DNA of 22,001 nt from positions 1-22,001 of the forward strand of contig CAYTSD010000021.1 in the NCBI GenBank assembly GCA_964440495.1. Reading direction: 5' to 3'. Below the pieces are notes generated by a model. The model ran no database searches, had not been told where the DNA came from, and saw only the letters and a list, made by a program, of their open reading frames with translations. Shown piece by piece: positions 6,693 to 14,506 of this stretch. The position numbers and the translations under genes were made by a program. This DNA is from Benthortus sp964440495 (GTDB taxonomy: Archaea; Thermoproteota; Nitrososphaeria_A; Caldarchaeales; Wolframiiraptoraceae). Numbering within the stretch: position 1 is the stretch's first letter; each line of letters starts with the position of its first letter.

Positions 6693-7633
6693 CTCACCAA
6701 CCTTCCCCTAAGATTTACCTGTGGGGGAGACTCTCTCTTACATCTCTTTGAAGCATAGGGGCATCTTGTATGGAACCTGCATCCAGGTGGAGGATTACTC
6801 ATATCGGGTGGGTTGCCTGGTATCGACTTGAGCTTTGTAACTGGTTTCTCTATGTCTGGTATGGATTCGAGGAGGAGGCGGGTGTATGGGTGGAGGGGCT
6901 CTGACGCTATCTCCTGAACACTTCCTACCTCAACTATCTGTCCCGCGTACATTGTCGCAACTCTGTCGCATCGTTCTAGGACGAGGGCGAGGTCGTGGGT
7001 TATGAGGAGAACCGACATTCCCGTCTCCCTCCTCAAGTTCTCCAGCAAGTCCATGATTCTGGACTGGACTATCACGTCTAATGCGGTGGTGGGTTCGTCG
7101 GCTATCAGGAGGTCTGGGTTCAGGACTACCGCCATAGCTATCATAGCTCTCTGCCTCATCCCGCCGCTAAGTTGGTGGGGGTAGTCCTCAAGCCTCTCAG
7201 GAGATATTCCAACCCTCTCGAACACCTTCGCAGCCATCTCTCGCGCCTCTTCCCTCTCAACCGGCAAGTGGACCATAATTGCCTCAACTATCTGGTCTCC
7301 TACTTTCTGTATAGGGTTAAGCGAGGTTAAGGGGTCTTGGAATATCATCCCAATACGCTTCCCCCTTACATTCCTTAACTCCTTCTCGGGAAGCTTCGTT
7401 AGGTCGATGCCGTCGAGGATTATCTTCCCATCTACTATTCTCCCAGGCGGGGGGACAAGCCTCATTATGGAGAGACCTAGACTTGATTTTCCTGAACCAG
7501 ACTCGCCGACGAGGCCTAGCATCTCTCCCTTCAATATGTTTAGGGAGACATCGTCAACCGCCTTCACAACGTTTCCTCCAGTGAAGTAGTAGGTTCTAAG
7601 CCTCTCTATGTTTAGGAGACTGTTTGCGCTCAT
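6659..7633 (-). CDS. dppD: Peptide ABC transporter ATP-binding protein (DppD/OppD type)
   Basis: The partner ATPase of DppF: together they form the nucleotide-binding dimer of the importer. In 324 residues it has Walker A GESGSGKS at 43-50, signature LSGGM at 155-159, Walker B LLIADEP at 175-181, the ALDV D-loop and H-loop His 213. The C-terminal oligo_HPY segment (PLHPYTRLLLESIP) is followed by cysteines 285, 291, 298 and 315, the same arrangement as in DppF. Its ATG overlaps the stop of dppC by four bases and its own end overlaps dppF, so translation of the three genes is coupled. Confidence 0.9.
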   Translation of the reverse strand: MSANSLLNIERLRTYYFTGGNVVKAVDDVSLNILKGEMLGLVGESGSGKSSLGLSIMRLVPPPGRIVDGKIILDGIDLTKLPEKELRNVRGKRIGMIFQDPLTSLNPIQKVGDQIVEAIMVHLPVEREEAREMAAKVFERVGISPERLEDYPHQLSGGMRQRAMIAMAVVLNPDLLIADEPTTALDVIVQSRIMDLLENLRRETGMSVLLITHDLALVLERCDRVATMYAGQIVEVGSVQEIASEPLHPYTRLLLESIPDIEKPVTKLKSIPGNPPDMSNPPPGCRFHTRCPYASKRCKRESPPQVNLRGRLVRCFLYAEDGES

Positions 7634-8490
7634 CTGCGCTCCACCCCGGTCGGGCCGAGGTATTCGCTGATTCCTTCACCTAGGAGTGTAAACCCTACAG
7701 CTAGCAAAATTATCATAAGCCCTGGGAATGTTACAAGCCACCAGTATCCGGATGGGAGGTATGGGTGTCCTGCTCTGAGGTCGAATCCCCAGTCGGGTGT
7801 TGGTGCAGGAACGCTCAGCCCGAAGAAGCTTAGACCAGCCTCGGTTAAGACCACGTCGGCCACGCTTAGAGTGAACACAACCGCTATTATGGAGACCACG
7901 TTTGGAAATATGTACTTGGAGAGTATTGTCTTCGACTTCGCCCCTATCGCCACCGCAGCCTCAACGAAGAGCTGCTCCTTAATTGTGAGGGCTTGACCCC
8001 TAACCATCCTAAAGTAGGTTGGAATGTAAACTATGGAGATTGCGAGAGCCGTGTTAAGTATCCCTGGCCCCAGGGCTGCCGCTATAGCTATGGCGAGTAT
8101 CAGGCTTGGGAAAGCGTATATAGCGTCCATCACCATCGCAAGAACCCTATCGAAGAGTCCTCCAAGGTAGCCGGAGAACAAGCCTAATGGAACCCCAACC
8201 ATTATTGAGACTATTGTGGAGAGCGCCACAACCAGCAGTATTGTTCTCGCACCATAAACAGTCCTACTCCACATGTCCTGCCCTATCTTGTTAGTTCCTA
8301 GAGGATGTTCAAGGGACGGGGGGAGAAAGCTTTCCGCAACCGATTTCGTCGGGTCATAGGGTGTTAGAATGGGGGCCAAGACAGCCATCCCCACAACCAG
8401 CAATATTGCTATAAGACCAGCCACGGTCATGATCCTGTGAGGCATCTTAGGCACCGCCTTCCTCAGAAGGATTCCAAGCGACTCAACCAA
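7630..8490 (-). CDS. dppC: Peptide ABC transporter permease (DppC/OppC type)
   Basis: One of the two membrane channel subunits. The 286 residues carry the N-terminal helix typical of the C-type permease (MTVAGLIAILLVVGMAVLAP), the ILTPYDP motif and HPLGTNKIGQDMWSR segment of this family, five further membrane helices, and the cytoplasmic coupling loop EAAVAIGAKSKTILSKYIFP at about 177-196 that docks on the ATPases. The start is TTG 8490, five bases after a GGTGAG ribosome binding site; the ATG three bases upstream is out of frame. It lies 11 bases after dppB and overlaps dppD by ATGA. Confidence 0.9.
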   Translation of the reverse strand: MVESLGILLRKAVPKMPHRIMTVAGLIAILLVVGMAVLAPILTPYDPTKSVAESFLPPSLEHPLGTNKIGQDMWSRTVYGARTILLVVALSTIVSIMVGVPLGLFSGYLGGLFDRVLAMVMDAIYAFPSLILAIAIAAALGPGILNTALAISIVYIPTYFRMVRGQALTIKEQLFVEAAVAIGAKSKTILSKYIFPNVVSIIAVVFTLSVADVVLTEAGLSFFGLSVPAPTPDWGFDLRAGHPYLPSGYWWLVTFPGLMIILLAVGFTLLGEGISEYLGPTGVERR

Positions 8491-8501
8491 GCATGCTCAC
8501 C

Positions 8502-9527
8502 TCAGTACCTTATCCTCGGGTCTATGTAGGCGTAGAGTATGTCTACCACCAGGCTTATCAGGGAGACTATTATTGCGAAGAAGATTACAGTTCCCTGAAC
8601 CGTCGTGTAGTCTCTGTACTCTATCCTCTCCATGAGGAAGGTTCCCATCCCAGGCCAGCTGAAGGTCGTCTCCGTTAGTATTGCGCCAGTCATTAACAGG
8701 GCGAGCTGAAGCCCCATCATGGTGAGTATGGGGATGAAGGCATTCTTCATTACGTGGAAAAGGACCTTGCTCTCAGGCAATCCTCTCGCCCTTGCCGCTG
8801 TGACGAAGTCCTGTCTCAGAACCTCCATCACACTGCTTCTCGAAACTCTCGTGAAGACACCTGAGAGCACTACTCCAAGGGTTATGGATGGTAGGAGGAG
8901 GTGGAGGAGGGAGCTTGTGAGACTTTCAAGGTTCCCGGTTAGTATGCTGTCGAGGACATAGAGACCGGTTATATGCTGGGGCTCAAGTTCAGTCCCTATC
9001 CTCCCGGCTACTGGTAGAAGTTTGAGATGTACACTGAAGAGCATCTGGAGCATCATCCCTAACCAGGGGATGAATAGGGCGTAGGTTATGGCTCCGTAGA
9101 GCCTCACAGCTGGGTCAACCTTCCCTCCCTTATAGGCTCCAAGCATTCCAAGGAGGACTCCTAAGATTATACTCACAAGGAATCCCGCCAACGCGAGCTC
9201 CACAGTCGCTGGAAGATGCTCCATTATCTCTACTAGGACAGGGCGCTTCCCCCAAATCAGAGACCTCCCAAAATCGCCTCTAATTATCCCCCACAGGTAA
9301 TTGAAGTACTGGATTGGGAGGGGGATGGGGTTGCCGTTGGCGTCGAGAAGCCCTAGCTCCTTCTTAAGCTCTATTATTCTTTCAGGAGGAGCCTTAAGCC
9401 CAACTATGGCTACAACGGGGTCTCCAGGCATCACCCTCATTATCAGGAAGACAAGAGTAATGAGTATGAATATAGTGGGTATGGTCATGAGGATGCGCGC
9501 AATTACGAAGACCCTCAAGGAAGCCAT
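8502..9527 (-). CDS. dppB: Peptide ABC transporter permease (DppB/OppB type)
   Basis: The other channel subunit, 341 residues. It has the OppB-type N-terminal helix (ARILMTIPTIFILITLVFLI), the conserved MPGDPVVAIVG segment just after it, about six membrane helices in total, the coupling loop DFVTAARARGLPESKVLFHV at about 239-258, and the family's C-terminal FSWPGMG and YRDYTTVQGT patches. Start ATG 9527. It follows dppA after an 82-base gap that contains a T-tract, so its expression may be lower than that of the binding protein. Confidence 0.92.
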   Translation of the reverse strand: MASLRVFVIARILMTIPTIFILITLVFLIMRVMPGDPVVAIVGLKAPPERIIELKKELGLLDANGNPIPLPIQYFNYLWGIIRGDFGRSLIWGKRPVLVEIMEHLPATVELALAGFLVSIILGVLLGMLGAYKGGKVDPAVRLYGAITYALFIPWLGMMLQMLFSVHLKLLPVAGRIGTELEPQHITGLYVLDSILTGNLESLTSSLLHLLLPSITLGVVLSGVFTRVSRSSVMEVLRQDFVTAARARGLPESKVLFHVMKNAFIPILTMMGLQLALLMTGAILTETTFSWPGMGTFLMERIEYRDYTTVQGTVIFFAIIVSLISLVVDILYAYIDPRIRY

Positions 9528-9576
9528 CTGTACATCCGACCTATCGCTTTCACCGGCGTCTTAAAGCCTCGGAGAA

Positions 9577-9590
9577 AAAATAAGGGAATA
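9577..9590 (-). terminator. Possible T-tract terminator between dppA and dppB
   Basis: On the minus strand the gap between dppA and dppB holds CTTATTTTTTCTC. Archaeal transcription ends at such U-rich tracts without a hairpin. A partial terminator here would let the binding protein be made in excess over the membrane parts, a common arrangement. Inferred from sequence only. Confidence 0.35.
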
Positions 9591-9609
9591 GGAAGGGTAT
9601 AAAGATTTC

Positions 9610-11199
9610 TTAGGCCTTGAAGAGAAGCCAGTAGCGGAAGAGCATAGTCGGGTCCATGACTATTCCTTGAACCTCTGGCTTAGAGACCACGAAGAGCTTC
9701 CCCTGGAAGAGCGGGATTACGGCGGCGTCGTCCGCCCAGATGTCCTGAGCTTGCTCGTAAAGCTTGGTTCTCTCCGCTATCGATGTCTTGACGCTTGCCT
9801 CGTCAAGTATCTCGAGGAGCTTGGGGTTGGAGTATGCGTACCCTGTCCAAGATGTGTTTGCCCATGAGCTTGTATAGTCGTCAGGGTCTATGTAGTCGGG
9901 GTACCATCCGTAGAGGGTTGCTCCGAGTACCCCTTTCCTCGTCTGCTCAAGGTAGGTTGTCCACTCAGCGCTCTTCAGGGTGACCTCTATCATACCTGTC
10001 TCCTCCCATGCCTGCTTAATTATCTGAGCGACATCTACCTCCGTGTCCCCATAGTGGGTTGGGGTGTACCAGAGCTCTATCTTCAGCTTATTGGTCTCGC
10101 TGTATCCAGCCTGCTTGAGAAGCTTCTTAGCGAGGTCAAGGTTCTTCTCCCCATACTTCTCGAGGAAGGAGTCCTTGTGGCTCCACATCCCTATAGGTAT
10201 CATGCTGTAGAGAGGCTCAACCGTCCCGAGGAAGACCTTCTCACATAATGCCTTCCTATCCACCGCCGCGGCAAGAGCCTTCCTCACCAACGGATTATCG
10301 AAGGGCGGAATCTTCGTGTTCAGTATTATGTACCTGATGTAGGCTCCAGGAACCTCCGTGACCTTCACCTCAGGCTTAGACTTCAGATCTTTTATGTCGG
10401 TCGGGGTCAAAGTTCTCCAGGCAACATCTATCTCACCTGCCTCTAAAGCAAGCCTCAGAGCAGAGGCGGTCTTGAAGAACTTAATTACTATCCGCTTAAC
10501 CTTCGGCGCTCCTCCCCAATAGTATGGATTGGCCTCAAGTATCAGCTCCACATCCCTCTCCCACTTAACTATCTTATACGGCCCCAAACCACCAGCAGTC
10601 TGGTCGCTGTCGATCTCATCCGGCTTATACTTGGGGTGAACTGGGAAGTATGGTGGAACAGCCACGAGCGCTGGGAAGTAGGCGACAGGCTTCTTCAAGA
10701 TGAACTTCACTGTATGGTCGTCAACCGCCACGACATCCTTGACAAAGTCTGTTACAAGCCACGCCGGGTCTCCATTAATCTTCATAACCCTCTTGATAGA
10801 CCTGACAACATCATCCGCTGTGGCCGGAGTCCCATCCGCGAAGTAAAGGTTAGGCCTTAGTTTGAATGTGTATTCAAGACCGTCTTCCGAAACCGTGTAG
10901 CTTGTCGCTATCCCATATTCTAAGTCAGTTGTTCCAGGAGCGTATCTTAGCAGCCCGCTCATCACGTTGCTCAAGACCTCCCACGTGAAGAAGTCGTAGG
11001 CGTTAGAGGGGTCGAGGTCGGTGACCTTATCGGTGACGCCTATAACCAGCTTCTCAGCAGCCGCAGGTGCCCTAGGCGCAACGGCCGGACCTAGAACCGC
11101 TCCCAAGAAGAGGGCTCCAATAATCAACCCAACTATAAGGGCGACGACTATGGAGACGGCGGCTACAGCCGTACTTACAGCAACACGGCGTCTATTCAT
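9610..11199 (-). CDS. dppA: Peptide/oligosaccharide ABC transporter substrate-binding protein (SBP family 5)
   Basis: The 529-residue product is the extracellular receptor of the importer. A membrane-spanning N-terminal segment (about 12-38) acts as signal anchor; there is no lipobox cysteine, so it is probably tethered by this helix. The mature part has the SBP_bac_5 layout: LVIGVTDKVTDLDPSNAYDF at the start, a GLEYTFKLRPNLYFADGTP signature, VRKALAAAVDRKAL, and a C-terminal YGWYPDYIDPDDY region. The ligand cannot be told from sequence: the family takes up di- and oligopeptides, nickel or, in thermophilic archaea, often oligosaccharides. ATG 11199 is about 28 bases after a strong box A, so the mRNA is probably leaderless. 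First gene of the five-gene operon. Confidence 0.9.
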   Translation of the reverse strand: MNRRRVAVSTAVAAVSIVVALIVGLIIGALFLGAVLGPAVAPRAPAAAEKLVIGVTDKVTDLDPSNAYDFFTWEVLSNVMSGLLRYAPGTTDLEYGIATSYTVSEDGLEYTFKLRPNLYFADGTPATADDVVRSIKRVMKINGDPAWLVTDFVKDVVAVDDHTVKFILKKPVAYFPALVAVPPYFPVHPKYKPDEIDSDQTAGGLGPYKIVKWERDVELILEANPYYWGGAPKVKRIVIKFFKTASALRLALEAGEIDVAWRTLTPTDIKDLKSKPEVKVTEVPGAYIRYIILNTKIPPFDNPLVRKALAAAVDRKALCEKVFLGTVEPLYSMIPIGMWSHKDSFLEKYGEKNLDLAKKLLKQAGYSETNKLKIELWYTPTHYGDTEVDVAQIIKQAWEETGMIEVTLKSAEWTTYLEQTRKGVLGATLYGWYPDYIDPDDYTSSWANTSWTGYAYSNPKLLEILDEASVKTSIAERTKLYEQAQDIWADDAAVIPLFQGKLFVVSKPEVQGIVMDPTMLFRYWLLFKA

Positions 11200-11220
11200 G
11201 GGTCATAACTTTGTTAGAGA

Positions 11221-11235
11221 AGTATAAAAAAGTAT
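11221..11235 (-). promoter_or_regulatory. Promoter (box A) of the dppABCDF operon
   Basis: Read on the minus strand the element is ATACTTTTTTATACT; its TTTTTTATA core is centred about 28 bases upstream of the dppA ATG. This is the standard archaeal spacing for a leaderless transcript. The other bases of 11236-11404 contain no supported feature. Confidence 0.6.
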
Positions 11236-11404
11236 GCGCGTGTAATGCGTCGGCAACCCCCTCCTTCACCGAGATTAGACACCTACCTCTAATACCATTA
11301 GGCTTCGCACAGACATAGCTCTTCAAGTCAAATCAAACACCCTCACAGCGGATCCTAACCTAACATGTTCCCTTAAGACGCTGAAGCGGAAAAACCCAAT
11401 AAAC

Positions 11405-11414
11405 CTTTTTAGAA
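11405..11414 (+). promoter_or_regulatory. Putative box A of the tRNA-Val gene
   Basis: CTTTTTAGAA lies about 44 bases before the mature 5' end of the tRNA, which would give a short 5' leader to be removed by RNase P. Assigned by position and composition. Confidence 0.35.
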
Positions 11415-11453
11415 AACCGATCATTAAGGCATGTAATGAGGCTGTGGCGTGCT

Positions 11454-11525
11454 GGGCCGGTGGTCTAGTGGTATGACGCCGCCCTTACGAGGCGGAGGTC
11501 GTGGGTTCGACTCCCATCCGGCCCA
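11454..11525 (+). tRNA. tRNA-Val (anticodon UAC)
   Basis: A complete 72-base cloverleaf: acceptor arms GGGCCGG (11454-11460) and CCGGCCC (11518-11524) pair over seven bases, the D stem is GTC/GAC, the anticodon stem CCGCC/GGCGG closes the loop CTTACGA with anticodon TAC, and the T arm GTGGG-TTCGACT-CCCAT follows. The discriminator base is A at 11525. CCA is not encoded and no intron is visible. It reads GUA valine codons. The A/T-rich ACTAAAATTTTAAG after it may end transcription. Confidence 0.95.
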
Positions 11526-11909
11526 CTAAAATTTTAAGTGAATACTTTATAGACAAACTCGCCACTCCTATCTTTAGTGGAATGTTGGAGGGTTTGGAGA
11601 TAGGAAGTCACTCACATCTTTTTCGAGTTCAGAAATATTCGTAGCCGCTTCAGAATGCATAATCAAGAATACAGATTGGATTAGAACCCCAACTAAGAAA
11701 GAGGCTTAGCAGGCTTAGGAAGTCAGCCGAAGCATTCGCTTCTCTTGATGCGAGGGAAGAAGAGTTAAAGCAGCCTCTCTCGTTTGGAAGAGAGTTCCAA
11801 CTGGAAAACCCGGTAAAAGGTCTTTCACTGCGAAGATGTCGAAACTTTAACGATCAGCTGATAGGTTATATCCTGATCTATGGTCAACTTGATAATTTCA
11901 TGTGCTTTG
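11526..11909. other. Intergenic stretch without a supported gene
   Basis: After the tRNA come 384 bases with no gene I can support. One plus-strand frame is open for about 85 codons from 11665 to a TAA near 11930 (for example RLRKSAEAFASLDAREEELK), but it has no start codon except late ATGs and runs antisense into the end of the TIM-like gene. It could be a relic or chance. Confidence 0.35.
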
Positions 11910-12626
11910 CTATGGATTACCTCTTCTAATCCATTCATCCTCAACGGCTCTTGCGATCTGCTTTAACAGGGTTTTAGGGTCTTCAGCCTCGAAAACGGCC
12001 CTCGAAGCTCCTGTGCCGTCAGCTCCCAGTCTTATAATTTTAGCGGCATCTTCAGGGGTTGACACCCCAGCACCAACAAGCACAGTTGTTTTTGGATTAA
12101 TCCTCTTAACGGCCTCAACGGAGTTTTTAACGAATCCCTCCATAACCCTCCCCACGGAGCTGAGGGTACCTATCAGCTCTGGGGGTTCTGAGGCCACTAA
12201 ATCCGCTCCTAAGAGGGCAGCTGCCGCAGCGATCTCCGGAGAGTCGCAGCATACGAGGGCCAGTAGCCCGACTTCATGAGCTCTTCTTATTAATTTTTGG
12301 ATATCACTTAAGGTGCGCCTATTTTCGCAGTGATTTATCATGACGCCGACGGCTCCAGCCTCCTTTAACGCCTCGGGTAGATGAAGGCCGGCGCCGCGGC
12401 CAGGCTTTATCGGATCCATCGTAGACGCAAATATCGGCACCTTAGTTTCTTTAGCTAATAAGTAAATGTCAACCAACTGGGGCACTATGCAGAAGCAAAC
12501 TGATGTATCCCGTGATATCTCCTCTATGATCTTCGCGAGCCTAAGGGCTCTCCGTCCCCAAATATAGGCTTTTAATCCAACCACGAAGAGCGGGGGATTA
12601 ACCTGCTTAGTCAACCCGTCTCTCAA
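11910..12626 (-). CDS. Divergent triosephosphate-isomerase paralogue
   Basis: The 238-residue product has the archaeal short TIM-barrel layout and keeps the catalytic residues: Lys 19 in VGLKAY, His 99 in INHCEN and Glu 147 in ASEPPELIG. Several signature segments differ from housekeeping archaeal TpiA: NHCENR in place of NHSERR, STMDPIKPGRGAG in place of a QHVD...HTG segment, and GTGASRAV near the phosphate-binding end. Placed in an operon with a sugar kinase, it probably isomerises a sugar phosphate of that pathway, as EryH-type TIM paralogues do in erythritol catabolism; glycolytic TpiA remains possible. The TTG start at 12626 overlaps the stop of the upstream broken frame as TTGA, which supports this start. 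It ends in TAG. Confidence 0.8.
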   Translation of the reverse strand: MRDGLTKQVNPPLFVVGLKAYIWGRRALRLAKIIEEISRDTSVCFCIVPQLVDIYLLAKETKVPIFASTMDPIKPGRGAGLHLPEALKEAGAVGVMINHCENRRTLSDIQKLIRRAHEVGLLALVCCDSPEIAAAAALLGADLVASEPPELIGTLSSVGRVMEGFVKNSVEAVKRINPKTTVLVGAGVSTPEDAAKIIRLGADGTGASRAVFEAEDPKTLLKQIARAVEDEWIRRGNP

Positions 12627-12802
12627 CTTGCTCTAGTCAGGCGTCCGCAATATTTCAACCTTCTTGCCGCCGAGCCAAAGCCTTCACAAACCTGTTTTAC
12701 GAACTCATTTTTCAAATCGTGAAATACCCGATGATGCGCTGTTTCCTTATCACACTATTCGACGCTCTTAATTGCATTAGATATTTGACCGCGTCGGAGC
12801 AT
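12623..12802 (-). pseudogene. Small operon gene interrupted by one amber codon
   Basis: ATG 12802, four bases after the kinase stop, opens a 60-codon frame that reads MLRRGQISNAIKSVE, TAG, CDKETAHHRVFHDLKNEF, VKQVCEGFGSAARRLKYC and ends in a TGA overlapping the TTG of the TIM-like gene. Perfect spacing to both neighbours and protein-like sequence on both sides of the single TAG suggest a real operon member with one nonsense change. TAG is also the normal stop of both neighbouring genes, so readthrough as pyrrolysine is unlikely. No family recognised. It may equally be a fragment or a spurious frame. Confidence 0.35.
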
Positions 12803-12806
12803 TCGG

Positions 12807-14312
12807 CTAAGTTTCTGCAAGCATCTCGAATATTTCTCTATTGCACTCATATAACTTCGTATAGATTTTGCAGAGCCGCTGATACTTCCTATGGTTCTCC
12901 ATATTCGGCTCATTTATCATCTTTACCTCGATCCAATTCTTTACTACCTTTTCGTCGGTAAATTGGCCTGAACCTATACCTGCTAAGATGCAGTCACCAA
13001 GCGCGGCGCCCTCGCTCTTCTTAATATATGCCACCGGCTTGCCCGTAATATCCGCTAAAATCTGTCTCCAGAGTGAGCTTTTCGCCCCGCCATTAACAGC
13101 TGTTAAGATCTTCAATTCTATGCCTTTGTTCTGCATTATAGACATCATGGTATAGAATTCGTATCCAAGACTCTCCAGAATCGCTCTATAGATGTGGATC
13201 TTCGTATGTTTTGGTGTTAAGCCTATTATGGTTCCGCGGGCGAGTGGATCCCAGAGCGGGGTTTTCTCGCCCATGAAGTATGGCAAGATTATCAGCTTAT
13301 CGGAGCCTATCGGGATCTTTGAAGCTCTCTCATCCATTAATTGGTAGACGGTAAAATCTGATCCATCAAGGATTACTTCTTCTATGCGGCAGAATTCCTC
13401 CCTGAACCATCGGAGGATTATGCCAATATATATCCATCCATTGGTCAAGTAGGTGTCTTTCACAACATGCATTGTGTTTACCAACCTTGGGTCATATTTT
13501 GGCTCCTTCATCGGGGTCAAGAGGCAGGATCCCGTTCCCAGCATTAATGCTCCTTCTCCCTCGCTGGTAACTCCTGCGGCCAATGTAGATGCGGCGAAGT
13601 CCCCTCCGCCTGTTATAACAGGTGTCCCCTTCTTCAGACCTGTTTCCGAGGCGGCTTCGCTTGCTATTTCCCCCGCCACCTCTGATGCCCCCTTTATCTC
13701 CGGAAGCTTATCTAAGTCCAAGTCTATCAGGTTACAGACTTCTTCAGACCAATTTTTCTTTCTATAGTCATAGAAAGGGGCACAGAGTCCCGCAGTCGAG
13801 TAATCAATCGCGATTTCACCGGTCAATTTATAGGTTACATAGCTATGAGACTGAAGTATCTTGAAAGTTTTTTCGTAAATTGCTTGTTCATTTCTTCTGA
13901 GCCAGAAGAATTTCGGACCTCCGAAATACGAGTCTATGATGTTTCCGCTGATTTTGAATGATTTGCGGTTTCCGAGCTTTTCTTTTAAAAGCTGAACTTC
14001 TTCCTTCGCTCTTCCATCGATCCATATTATGGCGTTTCTTAGGGGTTTTCCTTCCCTATCTATTGGAAGGCATGTGGGAGCCTGGCCGCTGACGGCTACT
14101 CCATTTACGCTTGACAGATCTATTTTTTCTCCTATTAGTTTTATTACCTTCTTTGCGCCGATCCACCAGTCCTCAGCGTTTTCTTCCGCCCACAGAATTT
14201 TTGGATAAAATAATTTATGGGGAGCCAATGCTTTGGCGAGTATGTTTCCCTCTTCATCAATTGCTACTGCTTTGACGCTCTGGGTACCTATGTCGATTCC
14301 TATCAGAGTAAT
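12807..14312 (-). CDS. FGGY-family sugar kinase with apparent ATT start
   Basis: The kinase phosphorylates a ketose or polyol with ATP. Read from ATT at 14312 it has 501 residues, the normal family length. The N-terminus LIGIDIGTQSVKAVAIDEEG is the FGGY phosphate-binding loop; SGQAPTC at about 75-81 and IIWIDGRA around Asp 99 form the sugar site; GGGDF at 235-239 carries the probable catalytic base Asp 238; GTGSC at 259-263 and NGGAKSSLWRQILADITGKP near the C-terminus bind ATP. It resembles xylulokinase and fuculokinase; the exact sugar is unknown. No ATG, GTG or TTG lies upstream of the phosphate loop before a stop; the first such codon (TTG 14228) would delete it. GAGGTGA sits six bases before the ATT. 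Confidence 0.85.
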   Translation of the reverse strand: MTLIGIDIGTQSVKAVAIDEEGNILAKALAPHKLFYPKILWAEENAEDWWIGAKKVIKLIGEKIDLSSVNGVAVSGQAPTCLPIDREGKPLRNAIIWIDGRAKEEVQLLKEKLGNRKSFKISGNIIDSYFGGPKFFWLRRNEQAIYEKTFKILQSHSYVTYKLTGEIAIDYSTAGLCAPFYDYRKKNWSEEVCNLIDLDLDKLPEIKGASEVAGEIASEAASETGLKKGTPVITGGGDFAASTLAAGVTSEGEGALMLGTGSCLLTPMKEPKYDPRLVNTMHVVKDTYLTNGWIYIGIILRWFREEFCRIEEVILDGSDFTVYQLMDERASKIPIGSDKLIILPYFMGEKTPLWDPLARGTIIGLTPKHTKIHIYRAILESLGYEFYTMMSIMQNKGIELKILTAVNGGAKSSLWRQILADITGKPVAYIKKSEGAALGDCILAGIGSGQFTDEKVVKNWIEVKMINEPNMENHRKYQRLCKIYTKLYECNREIFEMLAET

Positions 14313-14372
14313 GGGAAATCACCTCACAGCCCCGAAAGTTAATCCCAGCATTAAACATTAATATTCGCTATC

Positions 14373-14386
14373 TAAATAATTATTTA
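14373..14386. promoter_or_regulatory. Perfect palindrome and promoter region of the kinase arm
   Basis: TAAATAATTATTTA is a perfect 14-base palindrome inside an A/T-rich block (14360-14396) about 60 bases upstream of the kinase start. It includes box A-like sequence for leftward transcription and could be an operator, though A/T-rich palindromes also arise by chance. Confidence 0.4.
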
Positions 14387-14447
14387 AATTATATACCACT
14401 CGGCCCACATTAAGCCCTTTGCACGGCTCACTCTGAATTCGGGAGAG

Positions 14448-14488
14448 ATTCCTAGAGGTAAGTCATATGACTAAAAGCTTTTAGGAAT
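14448..14488. promoter_or_regulatory. Nested palindromes upstream of the isomerase gene (candidate operator)
   Basis: Within 41 bases lie GTCATATGAC (14462-14471), CTAAAAGCTTTTAG (14471-14484) and an outer inverted pair ATTCCTA (14448-14454) / TAGGAAT (14482-14488). The 14-base palindrome lies 23-36 bases before the ATG at 14507, exactly where box A is expected, so a protein bound here would block transcription. A sugar-responsive repressor is the simplest reading; no regulator gene is in the window. Confidence 0.5.
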
Positions 14489-14506
14489 GAATCCGGCCTA
14501 GAGTTT

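Noticed and set aside
11454..11525. tRNA-Val as attachment site of an integrated element
   Set aside because: No repeat of the tRNA 3' end and no integrase gene are visible in the window.
11665..11930. 85-codon open plus-strand frame after the tRNA
   Set aside because: No usable start codon, overlap with the TIM-like gene and no recognisable family.
12754..12757. Pyrrolysine decoding of the internal TAG
   Set aside because: TAG is an ordinary stop for several genes here, including both neighbours, and no Pyl genes are visible.
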